Shown one piece after another: positions 1 to 9,840 of a stretch of DNA of 64,000 bases (position 1 is its first letter; every line of letters begins with the position of its first letter). The DNA comes from [Bacillus] enclensis (GTDB lineage Bacteria > Bacillota > Bacilli > Bacillales > Bacillaceae_B). The notes beneath the pieces were generated by a model. The model was not told the DNA's origin, made no database searches, and saw only the letters and a program-made list of their open reading frames with translations. The stretch is taken from the NCBI RefSeq assembly GCF_001456935.1, contig NZ_KQ758482.1, forward strand, positions 1,220,249 to 1,284,248, written 5' to 3'. The position numbers and the translations under genes were made by a program.

Positions 1-331
1 TCTTACCCAGCTTGGTAACCCCGTCCACGAGCATGGCGACTTCTCCATTGAATGCTTCTTCGATTTCTTCCAGGGAGATGTCGGTATCCTCAACCACATC
101 ATGAAGAAACCCGGCTGCGACAGTCGATGGATCCATCTCAAGGTCTGCAAGGATGCCTGCGACTTGAATGGGATGGATGATATAGGGTTCGCCGGATTTG
201 CGGTATTGTTCCTTATGAGCTTCTTTGGCAAATTCGTATGCTTTCTGTACCATTAGCACGTGCTCATCATTCAGATATTCTTTTGTTCTATCGATAACCT
301 GTTCAGGGGTTAGTACTTGATCTTTGGACAT
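1..331 (-). CDS. relA: RelA/SpoT-family (p)ppGpp synthetase/hydrolase, N-terminal part only
   Basis: About 110 N-terminal residues are present; the rest lies beyond the left edge. The fragment starts MSKDQVLTPEQVIDRTKEYL and contains the HD hydrolase-domain signature with HDVVEDTD and the stretch EAHKEQYRKSGEPYIIHP, typical of long RelA/SpoT (Rel) proteins. In this family the N-terminal HD domain hydrolyses (p)ppGpp and the next domain makes it from ATP and GTP or GDP in the stringent response. The ATG at 331 follows an AAAGGTGAT ribosome site. The apt-relA order matches Bacillus. A terminator after apt and a candidate promoter at 394-422 suggest relA has its own transcript. Confidence 0.95.
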   Translation of the reverse strand, partial: MSKDQVLTPEQVIDRTKEYLNDEHVLMVQKAYEFAKEAHKEQYRKSGEPYIIHPIQVAGILADLEMDPSTVAAGFLHDVVEDTDISLEEIEEAFNGEVAMLVDGVTKLGK

Positions 332-393
332 GATCAAAATCACCTTTGTATTTAAAGATTTTCAGTGCTGTTTCAAATTTAATGATTGTTACT

Positions 394-422
394 ATTATCA
401 AAAAAAAACATGGTTCTGTAAA
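394..422 (-). promoter_or_regulatory. Candidate sigma-A promoter of relA
   Basis: Reading the minus strand, TTTACA (plus 417-422) and GATAAT (plus 394-399) are separated by 17 bases, upstream of the relA start at 331. This is a match by eye only. Confidence 0.4.
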
Positions 423-514
423 GGGTTTAGGGTTAAATTCTCAGATTCCCTCTAATTTTGTCGAATTATGTCGAATGTTAATTAACAATATAATTATATA
501 AAGTTCTTCTAATA

Positions 515-650
515 CCGCTTTTGATTTCCGTGCAAAACTCCGCTTTCCGCGGGCGGTTGGTGAGCCTCCTCGTCGCGATGCTCCTGCGGGGTCTCACCTA
601 ACACGCTTTTCCCGCAGGAGTCTACGTTTTGCACTCCAATCAACCGCTGG
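515..650. repeat. Repeat A, copy 1 (structured intergenic palindrome)
   Basis: An imperfect palindrome of about 135 bp. Its nested arms are GTGCAAAAC paired with GTTTTGCAC, and GGTGAG paired with CTCACC, around a GC-rich centre containing CCGCGGG and CCCGCAGGAG. The same element recurs at 28656 (left half), 39540 (interrupted), 43774 and 62548. Arms differ between copies but keep pairing. It lies outside genes in every case. Confidence 0.85.
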
Positions 651-953
651 AATCGGTTTTGAATATGGATAAGTTTACACACTTCCATCCTGAAAAAATG
701 GATTGTAACTTATATTCTTTTGTCTTTATCCTCCTTTTTTATTTGATGGAACAGAAGGTAAGAACACGGCACGAAGGCAAAAATCCTACTGCGGTTAAAA
801 CTCTGATATTCGTGGGTTTTCACATTTTATCTTTCCGTATAAAGGCCTGATCCACTAACTCGGAACGTGAGTTAATCTATTTAGATATATCACACAGGAG
901 GCACGTGGATTTTCCTTTCCGGTTTAAAATTTTGAAACTATCTTTTACTTATA

Positions 954-985
954 TAAAAAAGAACTGACATTTGTGATGCCAGTCC
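954..985 (-). terminator. Rho-independent terminator after apt
   Basis: On the minus strand ACTGGCAT and ATGTCAGT form an 8-bp stem with one G-T pair, followed by TTCTTTTTTATA. It lies just downstream of the apt stop codon. Confidence 0.75.
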
Positions 986-1032
986 CTTTGATTATGTGTA
1001 TAGTATTGACGGTGACGGTAGTTTTTAGATAA

Positions 1033-1545
1033 TTAGTATTGCATTAATGTAAGGACTTCGTATCCTTCTAGTTTGTCACGGCCATCCAGGTATGTGAGTT
1101 CAATGAGGAATGCACAGCCTGCGACGATTCCGCCCAGTTCTTCTACAAGCTTGATGGTGGCTTCGATTGTGCCGCCGGTTGCAAGCAGGTCATCTGTGAT
1201 GAGAACGCGCTGTCCGGGTTTGATTGCATCTTTATGGATTGTGAGTGCATCTTTGCCGTATTCCAACCCGTACTCTTTCTTGATCGTTTCACGAGGCAGT
1301 TTCCCCGGTTTACGCACCGGTGCAAAACCTACGCCGAGTGCGTAAGCTACAGGGCAGCCGATGATGAAGCCCCTTGCTTCCGGTCCGACGATCAGGTCGA
1401 TTCCTTTTTCTTTTGCATATTCTACAATTTGATCTGTAGCATATCTATAAGCATCACCATTGTCCATCAGGGTGGTGATGTCTTTGAATTTGATTCCTTC
1501 TTTCGGCCAGTTTTCAACAATTGTAACATATTGTTTTAAGTCCAT
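1033..1545 (-). CDS. apt: Adenine phosphoribosyltransferase
   Basis: A cytoplasmic purine-salvage enzyme that makes AMP from adenine and PRPP. The 170-residue length is the same as in B. subtilis. The PRPP-binding motif [13 protein letters not shown] is at residues 113-125, and [10 protein letters not shown] near 54-63 is the usual upstream loop. The ATG at 1545 has a GAGGAAG ribosome site and overlaps the 3' end of recJ by about 10 bases, so the two genes are probably translated from one message. A terminator follows the gene. Confidence 0.97.
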   Translation of the reverse strand: MDLKQYVTIVENWPKEGIKFKDITTLMDNGDAYRYATDQIVEYAKEKGIDLIVGPEARGFIIGCPVAYALGVGFAPVRKPGKLPRETIKKEYGLEYGKDALTIHKDAIKPGQRVLITDDLLATGGTIEATIKLVEELGGIVAGCAFLIELTYLDGRDKLEGYEVLTLMQY

Positions 1546-3902
1546 GCTTCTACTTCCTCCTCAAATGTAACGGACTCTTTTATCCTTTCATTAAACCAAG
1601 CCTTCAGCTCACTGTAAGAAGAATATAACAACTCATTTTCAAGTTCATATTGCTGCTGTTTCTTCTGATATGCCGGGGACTCTGATAAGTCTTTCTTGGT
1701 TTTTACAGGATTAAGAGAAATAAATCCATTGTCTATTGTAACAAACTTCAATTCAAAAAACACCTGCGACATGAAATCTATTGTTTCTTTGGACCATCCT
1801 TTATACTTGGCAAGATCATCTCCATGCTTCTTCAGATCGAAAGAGCCGCGCTTGGATAGAAATGCATAATACCATTTGAAATGCTCACGTGTCGGCATCG
1901 TACTGAAGAAATGGTCTTCATCCTGAAAGAAATGGGCGTAAATGCGGTGTGGACGGCCTTTTCCCACTATTGTCTTCACGAAGTCCTGAGATGATGGCAT
2001 ATCGAGAAACACGATACTGGCACCCGCTGTCGAGATATCGCTGAGTGCGTCCTTATCTTCGATCAGAAGGACATCCTCTCGCTCTTTCATATTCAGCTTC
2101 TCAAGTGTGGAAGAATGGAAACAGAATATTTTTTTATTTTCAGCCGGCACCTGTTTCTCCCATTTTTCAACCTGCCTGATTCCGCGTACGTCAAAAAGCT
2201 GCCACTCTTCTATCTTAATATCATGAAGGAAAATCTGCGGTTTTTTTCGATTATTCCACTCATTGATCGACAGCTCGCCGACGATGGAAGCTTCAGAAAA
2301 CGGAGTGATATGGTCAGCCAGTTCGCCAAGCCCGAAGCCGACACCATCCAATTTAGCAGAATCATTTCCGAGCAATACTTTTAGATGATTTTGATTAGAA
2401 CCGATTTTCTTATAGTGTTCAATGGAAACATTTTCGATGACCCATTTAGGTTTTGGATTCTGCATCCCAAACGGAGCCAGAAGACCGAGTTTTTCAATCG
2501 ATTCAATCGAAATTTCCTCCATTTTCACAGCAGCATCCATGACAGTGACAGGAATGAAGTCTTCTTCAGTCAGTTCATTTCGTGCAATTTCATTCAGTCT
2601 GCTGCGAAGGTCGTGTACATCATCAAGTTTAAGCGTCATACCCGCGGCCATCGGATGTCCCCCGAAATGAGGGAGGATGTCACGGCACTTCGATAAACTG
2701 TTAAATAAATCAAATCCTGCGATGCTGCGGGCCGAGCCCTTTGCCTGCCCTTTCTCTGAATCATAGCTCAATACGATGACAGGGCGATAGAATTTATCCA
2801 CCAACCTTGACGCCACGATCCCGACAACCCCGGGATTCCACCCTTCCTTACCGATTACAAGTACAGAGTTGTCTTCGAGGGGGTAATCGTATTCCACCAT
2901 TTCGATTGCTTCCTGAGTCATTGTATTGACAATGGATTGTCTTTCCTTGTTCAACGCATCGATCTCTTCTGCGAGCGCCTTTGCTTCTTCCTCATCTTCT
3001 GTGAGCATAAGATCCACTGCAGGATCTGCGTCACCCAAACGGCCGACTGCATTGATCCGGGGGGCAATGGTGAAACCGATCGATTCTTCGGTCATTTCAT
3101 GCTGATGTGCATTCGCGGCTTTGCACAAAGCCTTGATCCCTTTACGTTCCGTTATGCGGAGTTTTGAAATCCCCCGCTTAGCAAGCACCCTGTTTTCCCC
3201 TCTCAGCGGCACTAAGTCAGCGATCGTGCCGATCGCAGCAAGGTCCAGCAGATGGTGGGGCAGTTCCCCATAGAGTGCATGCGCCAGTTTAAAGGCGACG
3301 CCAACCCCTGCCAGTTCTTGGAAAGGATATTCCGAACCCTCGATTTTAGGATGGATGATGGAATATGCTTCCGGCAGTGCAGGTCCTGGTTCATGGTGAT
3401 CCGTAATGATCAGATCAATGCCGATTTCTTTAGCTATTTGCGCTTCATGTACAGCTGAAATCCCTGTATCGACCGTGATGATCAAAGTGAATCCTTCATC
3501 ACCGGCCCAGCGGAAAGCTGCTTCATTCGGTCCGTATCCTTCACTGAAGCGGTTCGGGATATAGAATTCCACCTCGGCCCCGATATCACGCAGAACCGTC
3601 ATCATGACAGATGTACTGCTTACGCCATCGGCATCATAATCCCCGTAAACAAGGATTCTTTCGCCATCATTTACTGCCCGTTGAATCCGGTCGACCGTTT
3701 TTTTCATATCATTGAATAAAAACGGGTCATGGAACCCGTCACCTGAATCAAATAAAAAATCCCGAGCTTCTTCCACTGTCGTCAAGTCCCGGTTAAGTAA
3801 TAATTTCGCAACAAGCGATGGTATTTTTAATTCTCTTTGAAATTCCTCTATCTTGTCCTGGTCAGATTCTGCAATCTTCCAGCGTGTTTTAGAATTTAAC
3901 AT
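1536..3902 (-). CDS. recJ: Single-stranded-DNA-specific exonuclease RecJ
   Basis: A 5'-to-3' exonuclease on single-stranded DNA that acts in recombination and repair. DHH-family motifs are all present: [12 protein letters not shown] near residue 84, IITVDTG near 140, ITDHHEPG near 166, and the DHHA1 motif [11 protein letters not shown] near 415. At 788 residues it has the long C-terminal domain usual in Bacillus RecJ. It overlaps apt downstream. Upstream, a strong terminator (3973-4004) separates it from the lapA-like gene, so recJ-apt should have its own promoter close to 3903-3970. Confidence 0.97.
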   Translation of the reverse strand: MLNSKTRWKIAESDQDKIEEFQRELKIPSLVAKLLLNRDLTTVEEARDFLFDSGDGFHDPFLFNDMKKTVDRIQRAVNDGERILVYGDYDADGVSSTSVMMTVLRDIGAEVEFYIPNRFSEGYGPNEAAFRWAGDEGFTLIITVDTGISAVHEAQIAKEIGIDLIITDHHEPGPALPEAYSIIHPKIEGSEYPFQELAGVGVAFKLAHALYGELPHHLLDLAAIGTIADLVPLRGENRVLAKRGISKLRITERKGIKALCKAANAHQHEMTEESIGFTIAPRINAVGRLGDADPAVDLMLTEDEEEAKALAEEIDALNKERQSIVNTMTQEAIEMVEYDYPLEDNSVLVIGKEGWNPGVVGIVASRLVDKFYRPVIVLSYDSEKGQAKGSARSIAGFDLFNSLSKCRDILPHFGGHPMAAGMTLKLDDVHDLRSRLNEIARNELTEEDFIPVTVMDAAVKMEEISIESIEKLGLLAPFGMQNPKPKWVIENVSIEHYKKIGSNQNHLKVLLGNDSAKLDGVGFGLGELADHITPFSEASIVGELSINEWNNRKKPQIFLHDIKIEEWQLFDVRGIRQVEKWEKQVPAENKKIFCFHSSTLEKLNMKEREDVLLIEDKDALSDISTAGASIVFLDMPSSQDFVKTIVGKGRPHRIYAHFFQDEDHFFSTMPTREHFKWYYAFLSKRGSFDLKKHGDDLAKYKGWSKETIDFMSQVFFELKFVTIDNGFISLNPVKTKKDLSESPAYQKKQQQYELENELLYSSYSELKAWFNERIKESVTFEEEVEAWT

Positions 3903-3972
3903 ACGTTCACTCCTCAGCCTTACTAATTATACAAAATTGAAGGAGGTTGTTCAATCACCCGCCCTTTGGAAA

Positions 3973-4004
3973 GCAAAACAAAAACCAGCGGCGGCTGCCG
4001 CTGG
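3973..4004 (-). terminator. Strong terminator after the lapA-like gene
   Basis: A perfect 8-bp stem CCAGCGGC/GCCGCTGG with a 4-base loop, followed on the minus strand by TTTTTGTTTTGC. It starts a few bases after the stop codon at 4011 and separates this unit from recJ. Confidence 0.85.
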
Positions 4005-4010
4005 CTTTTG

Positions 4011-4346
4011 TCATTCCCCTGTTTCCCCGATTGAATCAGGAGCCTGTTTCTTCAAGGAAGTTTCTTTCTTCTTTTTTGTATTTCCATTTTCTGCTTGTTC
4101 TTTTAAGATAAGGTTCTCTTTTTCCAATGTTTTGACTTTACGCTGCACGACATACAACCGAAATAGACCGACGGAACCTATGATGATGCCTCCCATCAGC
4201 ACAGAGCCCAGTATGACCAGGATAAGCGGCCATTCAGCCTGGCCGAATAAATAATTGACCGTCACCGGATCGACATTGATGACTGCAAAAACCGCCACGA
4301 TCAGCGCAAATATGATGCCCAAAAGTAATGTCCATTGAAACTTCAT
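4011..4346 (-). CDS. LapA-domain (DUF1049) small membrane protein, YrvD-like
   Basis: A 111-residue protein with two hydrophobic segments at about residues 4-24 and 41-63, then a basic, coiled-coil-like cytoplasmic tail rich in K and E. The pattern (VFAVINVDPVTVNYLFG between the helices, then a second helix) is the LapA/DUF1049 signature. B. subtilis has yrvD at the same place between recJ and secDF. The ATG at 4346 has a GGGGAGGAA ribosome site. It is 13 bases after the CDF gene and probably cotranscribed with it. The biological role in Bacillus is not known to me. Confidence 0.8.
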   Translation of the reverse strand: MKFQWTLLLGIIFALIVAVFAVINVDPVTVNYLFGQAEWPLILVILGSVLMGGIIIGSVGLFRLYVVQRKVKTLEKENLILKEQAENGNTKKKKETSLKKQAPDSIGETGE

Positions 4347-4359
4347 CCTGATTCCTCCC

Positions 4360-5286
4360 CTACATTAAATCAACCGAATCCACTGAATCCCCTTCTGTTG
4401 GATTATATGGATTGATGTGAACAAATACGTCATTTACATTCGATTCTTCCAGAAGCTTTTTCTTTACGGCTTTCCCTACACGATGTCCCTCTTCCACTGT
4501 CATGAAAGGATCGACGCTGATTTTCAGATCGATGATGACATAGTGGCCGTGTTCCCTTGCATGGAGCTCGTTAATTTCCTTGACTTCCGGCACAGTTTCC
4601 ACAATCTTTCTGAACGGAACGATATCTTCTTCATGAAGGACATGATCCAGTGTATTATGTATGGATTCCTTTCCAAGATGCCAAGCCATTTTCAGCACAA
4701 GAAGTGCTACAAACAACCCTGCCACCGGATCGGCGTAAACCAGCCACGGGATACCGAGTTTTCCTCCAAGAATGGAAGCTGCGATCCCTATAAGTGCAGC
4801 AATGGACGAGAATACATCTGAACGGTGCTCGTGTGCATTCACGATCAAAGCATCACTCTTTAACCTTTTACCCAATCGATATTTATATTGAAACATTGCT
4901 TCTTTCACAATGATGGAAAAGATGACGGCATATATCGCAATCATCCCCGGAGGTGATAACGGGTGAAAAAAAGATTCAATCGACGACTTTCCGATTTCGA
5001 TGCCGACCAGAAATAATAAAACAGCCACAATGATTGCTGCAATCGATTCCGCTTTCCCGTGCCCATAAGGATGGTCCCTGTCCGGAGGCTGCTTGGCAGC
5101 GCGCAGACCGATATAAACCGCCAGTGATCCCGCTACATCTGAAGCAGAATGAACGGCATCCGCGATCAGGGCCCGGCTGTTGCCTGCCACTCCCGCCCAC
5201 CATTTGATGATGGCAAGAAGTATATTCCCCACAATACCGATCATGGCTGCAAATTCGGCTTTTTTAAAACGATCTTCAGGATTCAT
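4360..5286 (-). CDS. Cation diffusion facilitator (CDF) family transporter
   Basis: An inner-membrane metal-ion/proton antiporter of 308 residues. Six hydrophobic segments are followed by a cytoplasmic domain from about residue 210. The paired metal-site motifs of the family are visible: DAVHSASD (43-50) in the second helix and HEHRSD near 152-157 in the fifth. The C-terminal domain includes HAREHGHYVIIDLKI, typical of the dimerising ferredoxin-like fold. The exact metal (Zn, Fe, Mn) cannot be read from sequence. The ribosome site GGAGGAGGG precedes the ATG at 5286. It probably forms an operon with the lapA-like gene. Confidence 0.92.
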   Translation of the reverse strand: MNPEDRFKKAEFAAMIGIVGNILLAIIKWWAGVAGNSRALIADAVHSASDVAGSLAVYIGLRAAKQPPDRDHPYGHGKAESIAAIIVAVLLFLVGIEIGKSSIESFFHPLSPPGMIAIYAVIFSIIVKEAMFQYKYRLGKRLKSDALIVNAHEHRSDVFSSIAALIGIAASILGGKLGIPWLVYADPVAGLFVALLVLKMAWHLGKESIHNTLDHVLHEEDIVPFRKIVETVPEVKEINELHAREHGHYVIIDLKISVDPFMTVEEGHRVGKAVKKKLLEESNVNDVFVHINPYNPTEGDSVDSVDLM

Positions 5287-5371
5287 GAAGTTCCCTCCTC
5301 CTTCCTCTTTCGTTTCTATTGTAACCCAACACCAATGAAAAAACGCGACAGTTCACCAGAGCCCCCAAAAG

Positions 5372-5408
5372 TAAAAGATCCGGGATACTGTTATCCCCGG
5401 ATCTTTTT
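5372..5408 (-). terminator. Terminator after secDF
   Basis: A long stem on the minus strand, AAAGATCCGGG(G)ATA with TATCCCGGATCTTTT, just after the secDF stop. T-rich on both sides, so it may also act on the plus strand. Confidence 0.8.
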
Positions 5409-5416
5409 AGGTGATA

Positions 5417-7681
5417 TTAAACTTGCGGTTCATCCGACCACTTCTTCTTTTCTTTCACCGTTTTGATCGTGCCTTTTTTCTTAAGTTCCTTTTTCTTCAT
5501 GACCAGCCACAACTGAGCAGCGATGAATACAGAAGAATAAGTACCTGCGATCAATCCGACGAGCAATGCGATCGAGAAGTTCAGGATCGATTCGCTTCCA
5601 AAGATAAGAAGGGCAATGACTGCGATGACCACTGTCAGGACGGTGTTCACAGAACGGCCCATTGTTTGACGGAGACTCTGATTCACGACGTCTTCAATGT
5701 CTTCAGCCGTTTTAAGGCGGCGTTTTTTATGAAGATTTTCCCTTATACGGTCGAAGGTGACGATCGTATCATTGATTGAGTACCCGACAATCGTCAGTAC
5801 TGCCGCAATGAATGTGATATCCACTTCAAGTCTTGTCAGACTGAAGAAAGCGATGATAAAGAATGCATCATGCACCAATGCAAGTACGGAAGCAAGTCCC
5901 ATCCTCCACTCAAATCGGAACGTCACGTAGATGATGATTCCTATTGAGGCGATGGCCACGGCAATCATTGCATTTTTTGCAAGCTCTTTACCGATTACCG
6001 GTGATACGGTACTGATGCTTGGTTCAGCTCCATACAGTTTATTGAAGTGATCTTTCAATTTCGCAATCTGATTTTTATTCAAGTCGTCTGTATACCGGAC
6101 GACTGCCACGTTTTGTTCGTCCCCGGAAATGACGATATTATCAGAAGGGAGATTCACTTCTTCCAGCTCTTTTTTCACTTGTTCTGTTTTCAGGCTTTTA
6201 TCGGCAAGGATCTGCATCCTCGATCCACTTTCAAAATCAATTCCCAGATTCAAGCGGAAAATAGCCAGTACGATGATACCTGCTGCCAGTAATATCCCGG
6301 ATAAAGCAAAGAATTTCTTCCGGTTCTTCGCGAAATCAAACTTATCGAATTTCGTCGGCAGATCAAGCGTATCATAATTTTCGGCAAGATCCTTGATTTC
6401 ACTTTGTTTGACCCCGAACCAGCCCGGCTTCTTGTTGAATACCCTGCTGTTGACCCACAGGCTGAGCAGCAGGCGTGAGCCCCAAACCGCCGTGATGAAG
6501 CTAGTCAGGATACTGACGATCAGCATGGTGGCAAAGCCTTTTACAGAGCTTGTGCCGTACACAAACAGCACAGTTGCTGCAAGGATCGTCGTCACATTGG
6601 CATCCAGGATCGTCAGGAATGATGATTTGTTACCAGCCTGGAATGCAGAGCGGATCGGTTTCCCGACTCTCATTTCTTCCTTGATCCGTTCGTAGGTGAT
6701 GATATTGGCATCCACCGCCATACCGACCCCAAGGATTATCGCTGCGATTCCCGGAAGCGTCAATACCCCGTTCATCAGATCAAAGATCAACAATACGAGA
6801 TAAAGATAAACGGACAATGTGATTGTGGCGATCAATCCAGGGAAGCGGTAGTACGCAATCATGAATAAGAAAATGATCGCGATGCCCACGATTCCTGCAA
6901 GGACCGTCTTATCAAGTGCCTGCTGTCCGAATTGCGCACCTACGGAAGTTGAATACACTTCATCCAGTTTCACCGGAAGGGCACCTGCGTTCAATAATGA
7001 AGCGAGGTTTTGCGCTTCTTCCACCGTGAAGCTTCCCTCGATGATGACTTCATCCGAGTTGATCGGTTTGCTTACTGCTGGGGCGGAAAGGAATTTAGGG
7101 TCCTGTTTGCCCGCCTCTTCTTTATAAGAATCTTTTCCCTCTTCATAGTCCAGCCAGATGACCAGCTGATTTTGAGGGGCCATTCCCAAAATGTCCTTCG
7201 TCAATTGATAGAATTTTTCACGATCTTTCAATTTCAATGAAACGATCGGGTTATTCTGCTCATCGAATGTTTGTTTAGCCGCACCTGATACAAGGTCCGA
7301 CCCATCCAGACGAAGCTTATCATTTACGTCCCGGAATGAAAGATTCGCCTCAGTCGAAAGGATTTCCCTCGCCTGATTCTGATCCTCGACACCGGCTAGT
7401 TGAACACGGATCCGGTTTCCGTCCTCGATTTGTATATTCGGTTCACTGACACCCAGGACATTGATACGCTTGTCCAAAGCATCTGCTGTATTGGATACTG
7501 TCTCCTTCGTGATTTCCTGTCCATCTTTCAGAGGCTTTACTTCATAGAGTACTTCGAACCCGCCTTGAAGGTCCAACCCCAATTTAATATTGTCCAGGAT
7601 GTTCTTTGCTGTCCCCCCCATTGTACCTGCAAGTAAAAATACAAGTAAAAAGAAGGCGATTATTCGGCCGCGCTTTACCAT
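5417..7681 (-). CDS. secDF: Protein translocase subunit SecDF (fused SecD-SecF)
   Basis: A membrane partner of SecYEG that uses the proton gradient to help pull exported proteins. The protein is a fusion, as in other Bacillus, with twelve predicted helices: a SecD half with the large extracellular loop (LDLQGGFEVLYEV, ILGVSEPNI-type region) and a SecF half beginning around residue 450 with LNLGIDFESGSRMQI. The ATG at 7681 is chosen because AAGGAGG lies upstream of it and the protein then begins MVKRGRIIAFFLL like its relatives; a GTG 30 bases upstream is less likely. Length is 754 residues against 737 in B. subtilis. Confidence 0.96.
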   Translation of the reverse strand: MVKRGRIIAFFLLVFLLAGTMGGTAKNILDNIKLGLDLQGGFEVLYEVKPLKDGQEITKETVSNTADALDKRINVLGVSEPNIQIEDGNRIRVQLAGVEDQNQAREILSTEANLSFRDVNDKLRLDGSDLVSGAAKQTFDEQNNPIVSLKLKDREKFYQLTKDILGMAPQNQLVIWLDYEEGKDSYKEEAGKQDPKFLSAPAVSKPINSDEVIIEGSFTVEEAQNLASLLNAGALPVKLDEVYSTSVGAQFGQQALDKTVLAGIVGIAIIFLFMIAYYRFPGLIATITLSVYLYLVLLIFDLMNGVLTLPGIAAIILGVGMAVDANIITYERIKEEMRVGKPIRSAFQAGNKSSFLTILDANVTTILAATVLFVYGTSSVKGFATMLIVSILTSFITAVWGSRLLLSLWVNSRVFNKKPGWFGVKQSEIKDLAENYDTLDLPTKFDKFDFAKNRKKFFALSGILLAAGIIVLAIFRLNLGIDFESGSRMQILADKSLKTEQVKKELEEVNLPSDNIVISGDEQNVAVVRYTDDLNKNQIAKLKDHFNKLYGAEPSISTVSPVIGKELAKNAMIAVAIASIGIIIYVTFRFEWRMGLASVLALVHDAFFIIAFFSLTRLEVDITFIAAVLTIVGYSINDTIVTFDRIRENLHKKRRLKTAEDIEDVVNQSLRQTMGRSVNTVLTVVIAVIALLIFGSESILNFSIALLVGLIAGTYSSVFIAAQLWLVMKKKELKKKGTIKTVKEKKKWSDEPQV

Positions 7682-7797
7682 TATGTATGAATCCTCCTTG
7701 CCGTTTTTCACCCAAAATTATTTCTGCTTAAATACTCGATAAATCCAACCTTATTATCTATTACAATGATTAGCGTGTCAATTAAATTTCAGACAAT

Positions 7798-8115
7798 TCA
7801 CCTGTTCTTTCCCGGACGAAGCAGTTCATTTAATTCTTCCTCATTGACCTCCTCGAACCAGTTCGGGGAGCGGTATGCCTCCACCGTTTCAAAGCTCATG
7901 TATTCCCCCGGCTTGACGGTCAGGACATCGCTGACCAGCTGGTACGTTTTCACATTCACTTCAGGCTTCTTCCACTTCTTTTTAGTCAAGTAAGCCCATA
8001 GCCTTTCAACGTCGGCCCTTCCGTACCCCAAAAGCTCAAACTCTTCCACTTTACTTGAAAGTGCTGGTTCCAATGAATCATAAAAACGATCGTAAGGATG
8101 CTGATTCGCCTTCAT
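7798..8115 (-). CDS. comN: Post-transcriptional regulator ComN (YrzD) family
   Basis: A 105-residue acidic, soluble protein with the family core (DRFYDSLEPALSSK, GYGRADVERLWAYLTKKKW, VKPGEYMSFETVEAYRSP). In B. subtilis ComN controls comE mRNA at the division site with DivIVA; that function is taken from the family, not from this sequence. It sits between secDF and spoVB exactly as in B. subtilis. The ATG at 8115 follows a GGCGGTGA site. It is divergent from spoVB. Confidence 0.85.
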   Translation of the reverse strand: MKANQHPYDRFYDSLEPALSSKVEEFELLGYGRADVERLWAYLTKKKWKKPEVNVKTYQLVSDVLTVKPGEYMSFETVEAYRSPNWFEEVNEEELNELLRPGKNR

Positions 8116-8246
8116 TCTTTGTCACCGCCTAGGGCTGAATGTTCACAATCAGCCAGAATTATGTACAACTTGTCATGCTTTGTCCACATGTCTGCATATA
8201 CATTATTGTATACGATTATACCATTTTTGAGAAGGCAGGGAATATT

Positions 8247-9794
8247 ATGTCAAAGTTTCTTAAAGGCACAATCATCTTGATGGCTGCCGCCTTTATTACG
8301 AGGATATTGGGTTTTGTCAATCGGATCGTCGTCGCCAGATTCATCGGCGAAGAAGGCGTGGGACTGTTCATGATGGCATTTCCAACCCTGATCCTTGTCA
8401 TCACCATGACCCAGATCGGGCTCCCGGTAGCCATTTCAAAAAACGTCGCAGAAGCAGAAGCGAAAGGGGATATCCGGAAGGTCAAAAGAATATTGGTCGT
8501 TTCCCTGTCCACTACTTTACTCCTATCCGTCATCTTCACCCCTGCCCTTATATTGCTCGCCCCATTTTTAACCGAAACACTGTTTACGGATGAACGTATT
8601 TATTATCCGCTGGTGGCAATAGCACCGATCATTCCGATCGTGGCCATTTCCTCAGTGATCAGGGGTTATTTCCAGGGGCGTCAGAACATGAAACCGTCCG
8701 CTATTTCACAAGTCATCGAGCAGGTCGTCCGCATCACATTCATTGCCGTATTGACCAAGACATTCCTCCCGTACGGCATCGAATATGCAGCCGCTGCCGC
8801 GATGGCAGCTTCGGTACTTGGTGAACTGGCATCCCTTCTTTATTTGTTTGCAAGCTTCAAGATCAGGAAAAAATTCAAAATAAGAAAGAACTTTTTCAAA
8901 TCCATCAAGGATGGCCGACATACGTTCAGCGAATTAATGAGTGTTGCCCTGCCTGCCACGGGAAGCAGGATGATTGGATCGATCGCCTGGTTTTTCGAAC
9001 CGATCGTTGTCGCTCACAGCCTTGCAATAGCCGGGGTTGCAGCATCTGTTGCCACCAAACAGTACGGTTCGCTTACCGGTTACGCCCTGCCGCTCTTGTT
9101 TCTGCCGTCGTTCGTTACATTGTCCCTGTCTCAATCACTGGTCCCGGCAATCAGTGAAGCGAATTCTAATAAAAACTATTTGCTGATTGAACACCGCCTT
9201 CAGCAGGCATTGCGATTTTGCCTGATTACCGGCGGCATCTCAGTCGTCATTCTTTATATTTACGCAAAACCTCTTATGCAAATCATGTACGGCAGTGAAA
9301 GCGGGGCTGCATTCCTAATGATCATGGCCCCGTTCTTCCTGTTTTATTATTATCAGGGGCCGCTGCAGGCGGTACTGCAGGCTTTGAATCTTGCCAGGGC
9401 CGCCATGATCAACAGCCTCATCGGGGCTGTTGTGAAAACAGCGGTCATTTTCATTCTTGCCTCACAGCCGGCTTTCGGCATCCACGGTGCAGCCCTTGGG
9501 ATCGTAACAGGTTTCATGCTTGTCACCCTGCTTCATTTCATGACGATCCTAAAATATATCCCGATGACGATCTATCTCAGGGATTATGCAAAAATCATCC
9601 TGGTGCTGGCAGCTTCAGGGCTTTGGGGGCATTATTCATTCCTGGCTCTCTTTACAGACGAAGGTCTCATTTGGAGGCTCTTGTTCGGGGTCGTTTCCAC
9701 AACGGTCATTTACACCGGATTGTCCATCGCCTTGAAGCTCATCATCATGGAAGATTTGGCAAGGATCCCTTTTATCCGCAAATTAATTGTTTAA
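8247..9794 (+). CDS. spoVB: Stage V sporulation protein B (MOP-family lipid flippase)
   Basis: A polytopic membrane protein of 515 residues with about 14 hydrophobic segments and the MATE/MurJ-like polysaccharide-lipid exporter pattern (KGTIILMAAAFITRILGF at the start, GVGLFMMAFPT, AISKNVAEAEAKGD). In B. subtilis SpoVB is needed for spore cortex synthesis. The start is placed at ATG 8247, giving MSKFLKGTIILM as in relatives; the frame is open further upstream but that stretch is not conserved-looking. The preceding region contains ATACATT-like bases that could belong to a sigma-E promoter, but I could not find a convincing -35. Ends in a shared hairpin with the converging DUF421 gene. Confidence 0.93.
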   Translation: MSKFLKGTIILMAAAFITRILGFVNRIVVARFIGEEGVGLFMMAFPTLILVITMTQIGLPVAISKNVAEAEAKGDIRKVKRILVVSLSTTLLLSVIFTPALILLAPFLTETLFTDERIYYPLVAIAPIIPIVAISSVIRGYFQGRQNMKPSAISQVIEQVVRITFIAVLTKTFLPYGIEYAAAAAMAASVLGELASLLYLFASFKIRKKFKIRKNFFKSIKDGRHTFSELMSVALPATGSRMIGSIAWFFEPIVVAHSLAIAGVAASVATKQYGSLTGYALPLLFLPSFVTLSLSQSLVPAISEANSNKNYLLIEHRLQQALRFCLITGGISVVILYIYAKPLMQIMYGSESGAAFLMIMAPFFLFYYYQGPLQAVLQALNLARAAMINSLIGAVVKTAVIFILASQPAFGIHGAALGIVTGFMLVTLLHFMTILKYIPMTIYLRDYAKIILVLAASGLWGHYSFLALFTDEGLIWRLLFGVVSTTVIYTGLSIALKLIIMEDLARIPFIRKLIV

Positions 9795-9797
9795 CAA

Positions 9798-9840
9798 ACA
9801 AATCCCCATTCTGACTCTGATGTTCAGAAAGGGGATTTGT
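9798..9840. terminator. Hairpin between converging spoVB and DUF421 gene
   Basis: ACAAATCCCC pairs with GGGGATTTGT and an inner TTCTGA/TCAGAA pair extends the stem. No long T run follows on the plus strand, so termination strength is uncertain. Confidence 0.5.

Larger units (their letters stand above)
332..1032. other. Long gene-free gap between apt and relA
   Basis: The 700-bp gap holds the candidate relA promoter, one complete copy of repeat A (515-650) and the apt terminator (954-985). From 651 to about 950 I see no gene: the 73-codon open frame at 629-850 begins inside the repeat, lacks a ribosome site and has no recognisable sequence. Confidence 0.7.

Noticed and set aside
629-850. 73-codon open frame in the apt-relA gap
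   Set aside because: Starts inside repeat A, no ribosome site, no similarity to anything I recognise.
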